Positions 27,423-36,514 of a stretch of DNA of 64,000 nt are shown piece by piece. Position numbers and translations under genes: made by a program. Position 1 is the stretch's first letter, and every line of letters begins with the position of its first letter. The stretch comes from Caldifermentibacillus hisashii (GTDB taxonomy: Bacteria > Bacillota > Bacilli > Bacillales > Caldibacillaceae), in assembly GCF_027568575.1 (NCBI RefSeq), contig NZ_JANUVP010000021.1. One strand, 5' to 3'. The notes under the pieces are model-generated. The model made no database searches, had not been told where the DNA came from, and saw only the letters and a list, made by a program, of their open reading frames with translations.

Positions 27423-27890
27423 GTGGAAGAACTCTTGAATCAAATTTTACACGAGGTAAAAGAAATTAAGCAGGGACAAGTCCGACTCGAAACAAGGATG
27501 GACAAGCTTGAGCAAAACCAAGAACAGTTAGTTTTAAGAATGGACAAACTTGAATCCCGGATGGACAAACTTGAATCCCGGATGGACAAGCTTGAATCCC
27601 GGATGGACAAGCTTGAATCCCGGATGGACAAGCTTGAATCCCGGATGGACAAGCTTGAACATAATCAGGAACAGTTGGCAATGAATATGAATAAGCTGGG
27701 AACCCGGATGGGCAATCTCGAAAAAAATCAAAGTGAACTTGAAGTTAAAATTAACAATCTCGGTACAGAACTTCGGAGTAACTTTAGTTATACGAACAGC
27801 AAACTGGATGAACATCGACAAGTGTTTAATATTGTCTCCGAAAAGTTTAAAAAAGTAGAGATGGACATTGACGCAATCATGAGTAGATAA
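27423..27890 (+). CDS. Heptad-repeat coiled-coil protein
   Basis: A 155-residue hydrophilic protein made almost entirely of heptads. Five near-identical RMDKLES repeats (about residues 39-79) are flanked by related heptads such as NQEQLAMNMNKLGTRM, so it should form one long coiled coil. The C-terminal 50 residues are less regular and end MDIDAIMSR. No signal peptide or membrane helix. GTG 27423 follows GGAGGTGG. It has its own promoter and terminator, so it is a single-gene unit between clsB and argS. Similar short proteins of unknown role occur in Bacillaceae; I do not assign a function. Confidence 0.8.
   Translation: MEELLNQILHEVKEIKQGQVRLETRMDKLEQNQEQLVLRMDKLESRMDKLESRMDKLESRMDKLESRMDKLESRMDKLEHNQEQLAMNMNKLGTRMGNLEKNQSELEVKINNLGTELRSNFSYTNSKLDEHRQVFNIVSEKFKKVEMDIDAIMSR
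27538..27660 (+). repeat. 21-bp tandem repeat inside the coiled-coil gene
   Basis: About six units of 21 bp reading ggatggacaagcttgaatcc with a few silent changes, encoding RMDKLES. Nearly identical DNA, not only protein, points to recent expansion by slippage or unequal exchange. Copy number changes keep frame and add exactly one heptad. Confidence 0.9.
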
Positions 27891-27916
27891 TCAAATAATC
27901 CAATGTTATTTCTATT

Positions 27917-27942
27917 CAAAGGGCTCGCCCTTGTTTTTTTTT
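27917..27942 (+). terminator. Terminator of the coiled-coil gene
   Basis: AAGGG-CTCG-CCCTT stem-loop followed by a G and nine Ts, 27 bp past the stop codon. Confidence 0.8.
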
Positions 27943-27943
27943 G

Positions 27944-27981
27944 AAAAAAAGAAGTGAAACCACATCCGGTCCCACTCCTTC
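27944..27981 (-). terminator. Terminator of the argS operon
   Basis: On the minus strand GTGGGACC pairs with GGTTTCAC (two G-U pairs) around a 6-nt loop, followed by TTC and a run of Ts. Confidence 0.6.
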
Positions 27982-28011
27982 AAGTTTTTTGGTATAGTCA
28001 TTTTTGCTCCA

Positions 28012-29685
28012 TCACATTTTCTCCGGTGCATGAACACCAATTAAAGTTAGAGCGTTTTTCAACGTTAACTGAACGGCCTTTACTAGGGCTAACCGAGCTT
28101 TCGTCTGTTCCAAGTTATCCTGATCAAGTACCTTTACTGCATTGTAAAAACTATGGAAGGTCGACGCCAAGTCATGAATATAATTCGTAACTCGATGTGG
28201 TGCCCGCTTTTCCGCAGCCTCAATAATGACTTGCGGGAACTCTCCTAATTTTTTTAGTACATCATATTCCTTTTCTTCAGTAATCAGTGATAAGTCTATG
28301 TTATCCGCACTGAACGAGATTCCCATTTCTTCACTTTGACGTAAAATACTGCAAATCCGAGCATGCGCATATTGAACATAATAAACCGGATTTTCATTCG
28401 ATTGGGATACGGCTAAGTCCAAATCAAAATCAAGATGCGTATCCGAGCTTCTCATGGCAAAAAAGTAACGGGTTGCGTCCAAGCCGACTTCTTCCACAAG
28501 CTCCCGCATCGTGACTGCTTTTCCGGTTCTTTTACTCATTTTCATTTTTTCGCCGTTTTTATATAATTGCACCATTTGAATAATTTCTACTTCCAATGCA
28601 TTACGGTCGAATCCAAGTGCTTCCATGGCTGCTTTCATCCGCGGAATATAGCCATGATGGTCGGCTCCCCAAATATTAATCACTTTAGAAAAGCCTCGTT
28701 CAAATTTATCTTTATGGTAAGCAAGGTCAGGGGTAAAATAGGTATAACTTCCGTCCGATTTCCTTAATACACGGTCTTTATCATCGCCCAGTGCCTCGGT
28801 TTTCAGCCAAATGGCACCATCCTTTTCGTAAATCTGCCCTTTTTCTTGCAAAGCCTTTAAAGCCTCGTCAATTTTTCCGTTTTTATACAAAGAAGTTTCA
28901 CTGTACCAAACATCGAATTTCACACGGAAATCTTCCAAGTCCTTTTTCAACTTCTCCATTTCTTTATTCAAAGCATAGGTCCTGAAAAATTCATAACGTT
29001 CTTCTTCAGGGGCATGGACAAATTTGTCACCATATTCGTTGGCAAGACTTTTCCCGATTTCAATGATATCTTGACCGTGGTATCCGTCAGCCGGCATTTC
29101 CTTTTCTAATCCGAGTGCCTGGAAATAGCGGGCTTCAACGGACAATGCCAAGTTATGGATTTGATTCCCTGCATCATTAATGTAATATTCTCGAGTCACA
29201 TCGTATCCTGCAGCAGCTAAAATATTGCATAACGAATCACCGACAGCCGCTCCCCGCGCATGCCCGAGATGGAGGTCACCGGTCGGATTAGCCGAAACAA
29301 ATTCTACTTGAATTTTCTCACCTTTACCAAAATCGGACTTCCCATAATTTTCCCCTTCATGAATAATGGTCGGGATCAATTGCGTTAAATAATGATTGTC
29401 CATAAAAAAGTTAATAAATCCGGGACCGGCAATATCAATTTTTTGAACCGATACATTTTCCTTATTCACATGATGGATGATTTCCTCTGCAATCTGCCGC
29501 GGAGCTTTTTTGGCAATCCGTGCTAACTGCATGGCAATATTTGTTGAATAATCACCATGTGCCTTTTCCTTTGGTTTTTCAAGAATGATAGCAGGTAATT
29601 GGTTTTCTTCGGCTAATCCCGCCCGGAGAACAGCATGTTTGATTTCTTCCTTCAGATTTTGTTGAACCTGCGATACGATGCTCAT
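28012..29685 (-). CDS. argS: Arginyl-tRNA synthetase
   Basis: A 557-residue class I synthetase charging tRNA-Arg. It has the N-terminal additional domain, the HIGH signature as HLGH in ANPTGDLHLGHARGAAVGD, and a KMSK loop (KMKMSKRTGKAVT). The C-terminal helical domain (DALR type) binds the anticodon. Length is standard. The start overlaps the stop of the upstream DUF1934 gene by 4 nt, an ATGA junction implying coupled translation. The pair order matches B. subtilis argS-ywiB. Confidence 0.97.
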   Translation of the reverse strand: MSIVSQVQQNLKEEIKHAVLRAGLAEENQLPAIILEKPKEKAHGDYSTNIAMQLARIAKKAPRQIAEEIIHHVNKENVSVQKIDIAGPGFINFFMDNHYLTQLIPTIIHEGENYGKSDFGKGEKIQVEFVSANPTGDLHLGHARGAAVGDSLCNILAAAGYDVTREYYINDAGNQIHNLALSVEARYFQALGLEKEMPADGYHGQDIIEIGKSLANEYGDKFVHAPEEERYEFFRTYALNKEMEKLKKDLEDFRVKFDVWYSETSLYKNGKIDEALKALQEKGQIYEKDGAIWLKTEALGDDKDRVLRKSDGSYTYFTPDLAYHKDKFERGFSKVINIWGADHHGYIPRMKAAMEALGFDRNALEVEIIQMVQLYKNGEKMKMSKRTGKAVTMRELVEEVGLDATRYFFAMRSSDTHLDFDLDLAVSQSNENPVYYVQYAHARICSILRQSEEMGISFSADNIDLSLITEEKEYDVLKKLGEFPQVIIEAAEKRAPHRVTNYIHDLASTFHSFYNAVKVLDQDNLEQTKARLALVKAVQLTLKNALTLIGVHAPEKM

Positions 29686-30128
29686 AATCCTTTTTCCTCC
29701 TTAAATGTAAATTGAAGTTGATATGTACCCACTTCAATTTGTTCAATAAAAAAATGATAATTTATGTTCATCTTTCCTTGTTTCATTTGTTCATCCCAAT
29801 CATATTCAAGGTCTTTTGTACTTGTTTCAACTTTAAACGTACCGATATGTGTTTTATATGAACCTTTCATGACTTCATTTTCTTTAAAAAAGAGTCTCAT
29901 GTTCAAAGTCCCTGTTCGTAATATTTGTATCTCAGGGACTTTGCCATCGATATATTTGACAATCGTATGCGTTTTTCCATTTTCCCAAACTTCATCATAA
30001 ATGTAATAAGAGGTCGCATTTCTTTTATAATAATGACCAAATACAATAAATTCAAAATCCTCATGATGACCATCTCGATTGATATGTATATCCAATGTAA
30101 TTTTCACTGGTGTTCCAGATGTTTTCAC
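29682..30128 (-). CDS. ywiB: DUF1934 protein YwiB
   Basis: A 148-residue protein of the DUF1934/YwiB family, predicted to form a lipocalin-like beta barrel: alternating short strands such as GTLNMRLFF and MKGSYKTHIGTFKVET. No catalytic motif and no known function. GTG 30128 is the start, with AAGGATG upstream. First gene of the ywiB-argS operon. Confidence 0.85.
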   Translation of the reverse strand: MKTSGTPVKITLDIHINRDGHHEDFEFIVFGHYYKRNATSYYIYDEVWENGKTHTIVKYIDGKVPEIQILRTGTLNMRLFFKENEVMKGSYKTHIGTFKVETSTKDLEYDWDEQMKQGKMNINYHFFIEQIEVGTYQLQFTFKEEKGL

Positions 30129-30410
30129 ATTTCCACATCCTTAATCGGAGCCGACATACCGGTAATCTGTCCTCATCCGTTACTACTTCACAATAATATT
30201 TTATCTGTTTTACTGCATGAATTCAATCTCAACAATAATAATGACAGAGGCTTTATCCGGTATGTATGCAACCCTATTCGTTTGGCTCTGCAAATTTTCC
30301 CATTCTATTATGATCGGTTTTTGAAAAATCAGGTTTAAAGTATAAAAGGAATTTCCATAATAATAACAGGGTATTGTGCAAGATTCTAGTGTTAAAGGGG
30401 GGTTAAATTA

Positions 30411-32480
30411 TTGGAACTGAAAACAAACCCGTATTTCCGCAAAACAGTGAAATATATTCATCTATTATTATTGATCGGTGCATGTTCGGTTATCATCGGG
30501 TTTTTCACAATTTTTACGACATATATGATTGCAAAACTGTCAGGTCCTCCACCGATTGAAATCCCCCAGTCTACCATTTATTATGCGGAGGACGGGACCG
30601 TTATCGGTGAATCGCATAACGGACAAAAGCGATATTGGGTAAATCTTGATGAAATCTCACCTGACTTAATTAACGCAACATTGGCGATTGAAGATCAACG
30701 CTTTTATTCCCATATTGGATTTGACCCAAAGCGGATTGCCGGCGCTTTAATTGCCGATTTCAAAGCAATGGCAAAAGTACAAGGGGCTAGTACCATCTCA
30801 CAGCAATATGCCCGCAATTTGTTTTTAAGTCATGAAAAAACTTTGGTGCGAAAAATAAAAGAAGCTTTTTATACAATTCGTTTAGAAGCGAATTACTCAA
30901 AAAAAGAAATTTTAGAAGGCTATTTAAATACAATTTATTATGGTCACGGGACTTACGGAATTGAGGCTGCCAGTCGTTATTATTTTAATAAAAATGCCAA
31001 GGATTTGAACCTGCATGAAGCTGCCTTGTTGGCCGGGATTCCAAAAGGTCCGAATAGCTTTTCACCATTTATTTCCTATGACAAAGCAAAAGCAAGACAA
31101 GAACTCATTTTATCCGAGATGGCAAAACAAGGGTTCATTTCGAATGAAGAAGCACAAAAGGCAAAAAGCGCAAACATTGATTTTGCCGGAAATCTCGGTG
31201 ATAAACAAGGAACGACGGCACCCTATTTTCAAGATGTTGTTAATACGCAATTAAAATCGAAAATTGGTTTAGATGAGCGAACCATTGAACTTGGCGGATT
31301 AAAAGTTTTTACTACCTTGGATTCGAAACTGCAAAAAGTTGTGGAGGAACAAGTAAAGAAGACGATACCGAAAAATTCATTAATTCAAACAGCGGTCGTC
31401 GTGATGGAACCGAAAACCGGGTATGTTCAAGCGCTAATCGGTGGCCGTGATTACCAGGAATCCAGCTTCAACCGGGCAACTCAAGCGATGAGACAGCCGG
31501 GCTCCACAATAAAACCGATTCTTTATTACGCCGCCCTGGAAAGAGGATTTACACCGGTATCGATGTTTCGCAGTGAATTAACGACATTTACTTCTGATGA
31601 CGGCAGGGAGAAATATACACCGGAAAATTTCAATCACAAATATGCCGATGATGATATTACACTTATGCAAGCACTCGCTCTATCCGATAATGTTTATGCC
31701 GTTAAAACACATCTTTTCTTAGGAATGGAAACCTTAGTTGAAACAGCGAAAAAGTTTGGGATCGAATCGGACCTTGATGAAGTTCCGTCATTGGCATTGG
31801 GAACATCCAATGTCCGGCTTATTGAAATGGCCAATGCCTATAGCTTACTTGCCAATGGAGGCAAAAGTGTCGAACCGGTGTTTATTACAAAAGTTGTGGA
31901 TTCTAAAGGCAAGGTAATTTATGAGCAGGAAAAAGAAGCGGTTCAAGTACTGGATCCAGATATAACTTTTGTTATGAACCATATGTTGACCGGGATTTTT
32001 GATGAAAAACTGAATGGCTACACAAATGTAACCGGGCAAAGCATTCTCTCAAAAACAACGAAAACCTATGCCGGAAAATCCGGATCAACGAACATGGACA
32101 GTTGGATGATCGGTTTTACCCCGAAATTAGTAACCGCCGTCTGGACCGGTTATGATCAAGGGAAATCGATTAATCGAACGGATGAAAGGCAATTTGCTAA
32201 AAATATTTGGGTTGACATAATGGAAAATGCTCTGGAGGGTAAGCCCGATCAAATATTCAAACCGACTCCGGGAGTCATCGGGGTAAATATCAATCCGGAA
32301 ACCGGCCTTCTTGCAACGAAGGATTGCCCAGTAAAGCGGTATACGTATTTTATCAAAGGAACTGAACCGACCGAATATTGTTCGGAACCGAAAGCAAATT
32401 CCTCGGATGATGAACAACCGTTGACAAAGGATCCGGAAAAGTCACCGTGGTACCGGAAATGGTTTAAGTGGATTGACTGA
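30411..32480 (+). CDS. pbpG: Class A penicillin-binding protein (PbpG/PBP2d type)
   Basis: A 689-residue bifunctional peptidoglycan synthase anchored by an N-terminal membrane helix (about 16-42). The GT51 glycosyltransferase has catalytic Glu94 in AIEDQRFYSH and QGASTISQQYARN near 124. The transpeptidase has Ser365-x-x-Lys in RQPGSTIKP, SDN at 425 and KSGS at 556. Size and position beside ywhD-ywhC match B. subtilis PbpG (691 residues), a forespore enzyme. TTG 30411 follows AAAGGGGGG. A CATAATA at 30356 resembles a sigma-G -10, but no clear partner is seen. The mostly polar C-terminus continues after the transpeptidase. Confidence 0.9.
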   Translation: MELKTNPYFRKTVKYIHLLLLIGACSVIIGFFTIFTTYMIAKLSGPPPIEIPQSTIYYAEDGTVIGESHNGQKRYWVNLDEISPDLINATLAIEDQRFYSHIGFDPKRIAGALIADFKAMAKVQGASTISQQYARNLFLSHEKTLVRKIKEAFYTIRLEANYSKKEILEGYLNTIYYGHGTYGIEAASRYYFNKNAKDLNLHEAALLAGIPKGPNSFSPFISYDKAKARQELILSEMAKQGFISNEEAQKAKSANIDFAGNLGDKQGTTAPYFQDVVNTQLKSKIGLDERTIELGGLKVFTTLDSKLQKVVEEQVKKTIPKNSLIQTAVVVMEPKTGYVQALIGGRDYQESSFNRATQAMRQPGSTIKPILYYAALERGFTPVSMFRSELTTFTSDDGREKYTPENFNHKYADDDITLMQALALSDNVYAVKTHLFLGMETLVETAKKFGIESDLDEVPSLALGTSNVRLIEMANAYSLLANGGKSVEPVFITKVVDSKGKVIYEQEKEAVQVLDPDITFVMNHMLTGIFDEKLNGYTNVTGQSILSKTTKTYAGKSGSTNMDSWMIGFTPKLVTAVWTGYDQGKSINRTDERQFAKNIWVDIMENALEGKPDQIFKPTPGVIGVNINPETGLLATKDCPVKRYTYFIKGTEPTEYCSEPKANSSDDEQPLTKDPEKSPWYRKWFKWID

Positions 32481-32673
32481 CTTTCCTGATTTATTTAGGA
32501 CGGATGCACGGGAAGTCAATTTATCATATTCGCGGCCAACTAGTTAATTTCGCTATATTTTCATTTCATCCCATCATAACGGGAAAGTAAGACCCCACCT
32601 CAAGATTCTGAGTTTAAAAAGAAGGTAGGTGGGGGATAAAAAAAACTCCATTAATGGAAGTTTCATTTTATAC

Positions 32674-32713
32674 GAAAAACTCCTTACCACTTATTGCCGG
32701 CAAGGAGTTTTTC
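32674..32713. terminator. Bidirectional terminator between pbpG and ywhD
   Basis: Perfect 12-bp stem GAAAAACTCCTT/AAGGAGTTTTTC with a 16-nt loop. It sits between convergent genes and has T-rich arms on both strands. A second inverted repeat (CCCCACCT/AGGTGGGG) lies upstream at about 32593-32634. Confidence 0.8.
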
Positions 32714-32714
32714 A

Positions 32715-33233
32715 TTAATCCAAACAACCGAGGTCCTTTTTCAACTTGTCACTGGAACGTTCCCAAAGTCCGCCTTCTTGTTGTTTTAAAAATTCCGCTA
32801 AAACACGTTTTGACGGTTCATCCATATGATCCACAATCACATGCCCTTTCATTGATTTATCCATGCGATTCACATGTTCAGGTAATGATTTGTAGCCACG
32901 GCGAATCGATCGGTCGACAATTAATTCACAAGCAGCAACGCCATAATAATACGGACCTTCTTCATTCCTTTCAATCGTTACCCAGACGAGCCAATACGGT
33001 TTCCCGTTTGGCACTACCTCTTTCTCTTTAAAAAATTTTATTCCTTTTTCCACTTTACTTTTTGCATGCATGGCACCGATATCAACAAAAGCCGTTTTTT
33101 CCTCTACATCGACAAAAACAGGGGTAACATTTTCCAAATTCAAAACACCGGTACCGAATCCTTTATGCCCATCAGTCGGATCATTTTTAATGATATTGAA
33201 TTGGACTGTTTTCTTTTCTTTATTTTCTTCCAA
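32715..33233 (-). CDS. ywhD: YwhD family protein
   Basis: A 172-residue protein matching YwhD, including FNIIKNDPTDGHKGFGTG near residue 11 and DIGAMHAKSKVEKGI. It has no membrane helix or known catalytic motif, and its role is unknown. TTG 33233 was chosen because GGGGAGGG is about 7 nt upstream and the length then equals the B. subtilis protein. The frame is open up to 33308 but that part is not conserved. Confidence 0.87.
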   Translation of the reverse strand: MEENKEKKTVQFNIIKNDPTDGHKGFGTGVLNLENVTPVFVDVEEKTAFVDIGAMHAKSKVEKGIKFFKEKEVVPNGKPYWLVWVTIERNEEGPYYYGVAACELIVDRSIRRGYKSLPEHVNRMDKSMKGHVIVDHMDEPSKRVLAEFLKQQEGGLWERSSDKLKKDLGCLD

Positions 33234-33327
33234 CGCAAACCCTCCCCTTTCATTTCGTACAATGGATAAAAACAGTAGCCATGATAATTTATTTCTCCGG
33301 CTGAACATCTAATAGTGATTAAAAATT

Positions 33328-33981
33328 TTAAAAGAATGCACCTACAAAATCAAGGATTCCGTAAAAAATATTTGGAATAATTTTTTGAAGCACCGGTCCG
33401 ATCGTTATATTATATAGCGGATCGACAACAATCAAGACTAAAAAGATTAACATTCCATACATTTCAAACTGAGACAATTTCGCCCGCGTACCTGGTGAAA
33501 CAACGTCTTGAATAATTCGATAACCGTCAAGTGGCGGGAGCGGAAGCAGATTAAAAACAAACAAAACTACATTTAAATACGTAAACCAATAACACAGTTC
33601 ATAGAGAAACTTTCCCCCGGTTCCCTCCAATCCGAATCCTATCGTCAGTGCCAAGAGAAGTCCGCCAATAAAAGCAAGCAATAAGTTACTTAACGGACCG
33701 GCAAGGGAAACAAGGACACCTGCCAGTCTCGGCTTTTTAAAATGGAACCGATTGACCGGAACCGGCCTTGCCCAACCAAAACCGGCAATCAACAACACGA
33801 TAGTACCGATCGGATCCAAATGGGCCGCCGGATTCAACGTCAGCCTGCCTTGATTTTTTGCCGTCGGGTCACCAAATTTATAAGCAACAAAGGCATGGGC
33901 ATATTCATGCACTGTAAACGCAATAATCAACGTAATGATAATATAGGGCAAAACATTTAGAGGAAAGGCTAAAAAACTCAT
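33328..33981 (-). CDS. ywhC: Site-2 protease family membrane metalloprotease YwhC
   Basis: A 217-residue M50 (site-2 protease) membrane protein with about five hydrophobic segments. The zinc site is His25-Glu26-x-x-His29 in FTVHEYAHAF, and the third ligand is Asp in LLPLPPLDGYRI. Such proteases cut substrates within the membrane. It is shorter than RasP and lacks a PDZ domain. Substrate unknown. It follows the ywhD gene order of B. subtilis. Confidence 0.92.
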   Translation of the reverse strand: MSFLAFPLNVLPYIIITLIIAFTVHEYAHAFVAYKFGDPTAKNQGRLTLNPAAHLDPIGTIVLLIAGFGWARPVPVNRFHFKKPRLAGVLVSLAGPLSNLLLAFIGGLLLALTIGFGLEGTGGKFLYELCYWFTYLNVVLFVFNLLPLPPLDGYRIIQDVVSPGTRAKLSQFEMYGMLIFLVLIVVDPLYNITIGPVLQKIIPNIFYGILDFVGAFF

Positions 33982-34128
33982 AAATTCGCTCCTTTTTTTG
34001 ATCTTTTAAACTTTATTTTACCATCTAATGGCACAGAACACACTTTTTAAACTTTTATGCACATTTTCTTTTCTTGATATACAAGATATAATAAATAGGT
34101 AGTATTCACATAGTTGGAGGAATGCAAA

Positions 34129-34314
34129 ATGCCGTATGTTACAGTCAAAATGTTAGAAGGTCGTACAGACGAACAAAAGAAAGCGTTAGTTGATAAAGTA
34201 ACCGAAGCTGTCGTAGAAACAACCGGTGCCAGTGTTGATAAAGTTGTTGTCTTTATTGAAGAAATGAAGAAAAATCATTATGCGGTAGCGGGAAAACTTG
34301 AAAGTGAAAAATAA
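34129..34314 (+). CDS. ywhB: 4-oxalocrotonate tautomerase family protein YwhB
   Basis: A 61-residue tautomerase. The catalytic Pro becomes N-terminal after Met removal (MPYVTVKMLEGRT), and Arg12-type residues follow. GGAGG lies 8 nt before ATG 34129, so the longer frame from TTG 34114 is not used. YwhB of B. subtilis has promiscuous phenylpyruvate/2-hydroxymuconate tautomerase activity; its cellular substrate is unknown. Confidence 0.92.
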   Translation: MPYVTVKMLEGRTDEQKKALVDKVTEAVVETTGASVDKVVVFIEEMKKNHYAVAGKLESEK

Positions 34315-34325
34315 ATTAGTTCTTT

Positions 34326-34370
34326 AACGAAACAGGGAGGGACATAGCAAATCGTCCTCCCTGTTTCGTT
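34326..34370. terminator. Bidirectional terminator between ywhB and ywgA
   Basis: AACGAAACAGGGAGG pairs with CCTCCCTGTTTCGTT with one bulge. It is about 15 bp past the ywhB stop and 40 bp before the convergent ywgA stop. Confidence 0.8.
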
Positions 34371-34411
34371 TATACAAATAGTGCCTGACGTTTATCATCC
34401 TGGTGAACAAC

Positions 34412-34933
34412 TTACTCCATTTGTTGGTTATTTACCAATGATTTTAATGATTCGATATATTGAAAGGCTTCATCAATCTCTTCTTTTGTGTACCTTTGTT
34501 TGCTTTTCACTTGGCTGATTTTTTTATAAATATCTTCCCGTGGTAGGGCATCAAAATAAAGAACGGTCGAGACCAGCTCTAAAAACCTCGAACTTTTCTT
34601 GTTCATATCATTTATACATTCGTCCAATGTCGATGGCAGTTTTTGCTCAAATAACTCAAGAAACTCCCCGCCATTTTTTGTCAGTTGATAACGGTACTGA
34701 AAATAACCGCCCTTTTTTTCCTTTACTTCATCAAGAAAGCCCATATTAACGAGTTCTTCCACTTGTAATGTCAATTCCTCTGAATACGGTCCATAAAAGT
34801 GAAAGTCGAACTTTTCTTGATATGGAAAGGATAGTCTTTTGGCTATGTAAATCATTTTTTGCAATTTCTTGCGCCCGACTACCTCTTTTGCCGTCCGGAT
34901 GGCATGGAGTATTTTGGCATGTTCAAAAAGCAT
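34412..34933 (-). CDS. ywgA: YwgA family protein
   Basis: A 173-residue soluble protein of the YwgA family, with KKLQKMIYIAKRLSFPY near residue 21 and FHFYGPYSEELTLQVEEL near 45. The pattern resembles small winged-helix or Panacea/SocA-like proteins, but no function is known. TAGGAG precedes the ATG. It lies 69 nt behind ywfO on the same strand, as in B. subtilis. Confidence 0.85.
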   Translation of the reverse strand: MLFEHAKILHAIRTAKEVVGRKKLQKMIYIAKRLSFPYQEKFDFHFYGPYSEELTLQVEELVNMGFLDEVKEKKGGYFQYRYQLTKNGGEFLELFEQKLPSTLDECINDMNKKSSRFLELVSTVLYFDALPREDIYKKISQVKSKQRYTKEEIDEAFQYIESLKSLVNNQQME

Positions 34934-35002
34934 TCATTTCATCTCCTACAATAGCTTCTACTGTTTTGATTTTTGCTGCAATCAAGAGCGGATATCTATT
35001 TT

Positions 35003-36307
35003 TTATCCATTTATCCCAAGCAATTCCTTAATTTGTCTTTTCTCATTTTTCTTGGTCGATTCATCCTTCAAGAGATCAAGAGGAAAGTATAACTTATGGT
35101 CGGTTCTTCGTTTCCCGCTGATTGCTTCAACAATTTCCGATTGTCGGGACAGTTCCCGAATTTCTCCATTCGACATCGATAACTGGATCGGCAGTCTCTC
35201 TTCCTCTTCCCCCGGTCTGTAAAAATCATAGGGGAGATCCGAGGAAGAGTCCAGAACTAAATAATATTCAGGATTTATCCCTGCATCTGTAAACAATGTT
35301 ACCAGTTTCATATACTTTTTATATTCAGTTGCAGGGTCAAATTCGATATATTTGAATAAGTGCCTGTTTAAAAAGCGATAGCATAAGTCTTTCAAAATCG
35401 GGTCGTCCTCTTCTTGCCATACATGGAAATAATAAAGAACGACGGATTCATCCAATTCGAGATAATCTTTTAATTTCGGTTTTCCTTCAAACAATGTAAC
35501 AAAATGTTTCGGTTCGTGTTTGAAATGATAAAATTGCTCATGTAATTCTTTGGCACGGTGAAGAATTTTTTGTAAAATGACTTCACCGGAACGCGAAACC
35601 GGGTGAAAATACACTTGCCAATACATTTGATAGCGGCTCATAATATAGTCTTCAACCGCATGCATGCCGCTCTTTTTAAAGACAACTTGATCCTCTTTTG
35701 GTCGCATCACCCTAAGGATTCGCTCCATGTCGAAATGACCATAGCTAACACCGGTAAAATAGGCATCTCTTAATAAGTAATCCATTCGATCTGCGTCAAT
35801 TTGACTGGAAATCAGGCTAATGACCAATTTCTTTTCCGATGTTTTTGCAATCACTTCCGCCACCTTTTTGGGGAAATCTGCCGAAACCAATCTGAGAACT
35901 TGATTTACTTCCGTATCCCCCATAATGATCGCCTGGGTAAAATATTCATGATCAAACTGGAAAACTTTCTCAAATGCATGAGAAAACGGACCGTGTCCTA
36001 AATCATGTAAAAGAGCTGCACAAAGGGACAAAAGCCGATCGGATTCATCCCACTCCTGCCTCCCCTTAAAAACATCATCAACAATGCGGCGAACAATTTC
36101 ATACACACCGAGGGAATGGCTGAAACGGCTATGTTCGGCGCCGTGGAAGGTCAGAAATGTTGTCCCGAGCTGCTTGATTCTTCTTAAACGTTGAAATTCC
36201 TTTGTCCCGACCAAATCCCAAATGACCCGGTCACGAACATGAATATAGCGATGAACAGGGTCTTTGAACACTTTCTCTTCTCTTAATTTTTCCATTGCAT
36301 AACTCAT
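35003..36307 (-). CDS. ywfO: HD-domain phosphohydrolase YwfO
   Basis: A 434-residue HD-superfamily protein related to dGTP triphosphohydrolases and SAMHD1. Metal ligands are visible: His59/His64 in HSRFSHSLGVYE, His101-Asp102 in LLHDLGHGPFSH, and a later Asp in SSQIDADRMDYLLRDA. YwfO of B. subtilis is proposed to act on nucleotides; the substrate here is not determined. Its upstream region holds the 115-bp repeat array. Confidence 0.88.
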   Translation of the reverse strand: MSYAMEKLREEKVFKDPVHRYIHVRDRVIWDLVGTKEFQRLRRIKQLGTTFLTFHGAEHSRFSHSLGVYEIVRRIVDDVFKGRQEWDESDRLLSLCAALLHDLGHGPFSHAFEKVFQFDHEYFTQAIIMGDTEVNQVLRLVSADFPKKVAEVIAKTSEKKLVISLISSQIDADRMDYLLRDAYFTGVSYGHFDMERILRVMRPKEDQVVFKKSGMHAVEDYIMSRYQMYWQVYFHPVSRSGEVILQKILHRAKELHEQFYHFKHEPKHFVTLFEGKPKLKDYLELDESVVLYYFHVWQEEDDPILKDLCYRFLNRHLFKYIEFDPATEYKKYMKLVTLFTDAGINPEYYLVLDSSSDLPYDFYRPGEEEERLPIQLSMSNGEIRELSRQSEIVEAISGKRRTDHKLYFPLDLLKDESTKKNEKRQIKELLGING

Positions 36308-36514
36308 ATGGAACCCTCTTCCTTTATTTCATGTTTCCATTATATCGACTTTTCGTGCTCGTTTCATCATAAGAAAGAAATTTTTTAAAACTCTCGACAC
36401 GTCGTACAAATATTGCTTTTTAATGCACATATCATACGATAACAATTTTTCTCTTTTTTCACTTACTATAAAGAAAACTTGATGAGGGCGATCCAATGTT
36501 GTCTTGCTACATGG

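Noticed and set aside
27440..27821. Antisense frames with SIRDSSL or PSGIQAC repeats
   Set aside because: Mirror of the heptad repeat in the coiled-coil gene; no start signals.
32593..32634. Small RNA or riboswitch in the pbpG-ywhD gap
   Set aside because: Only a CCCCACCT/AGGTGGGG inverted repeat next to a clear terminator; no conserved riboswitch core could be recognised.
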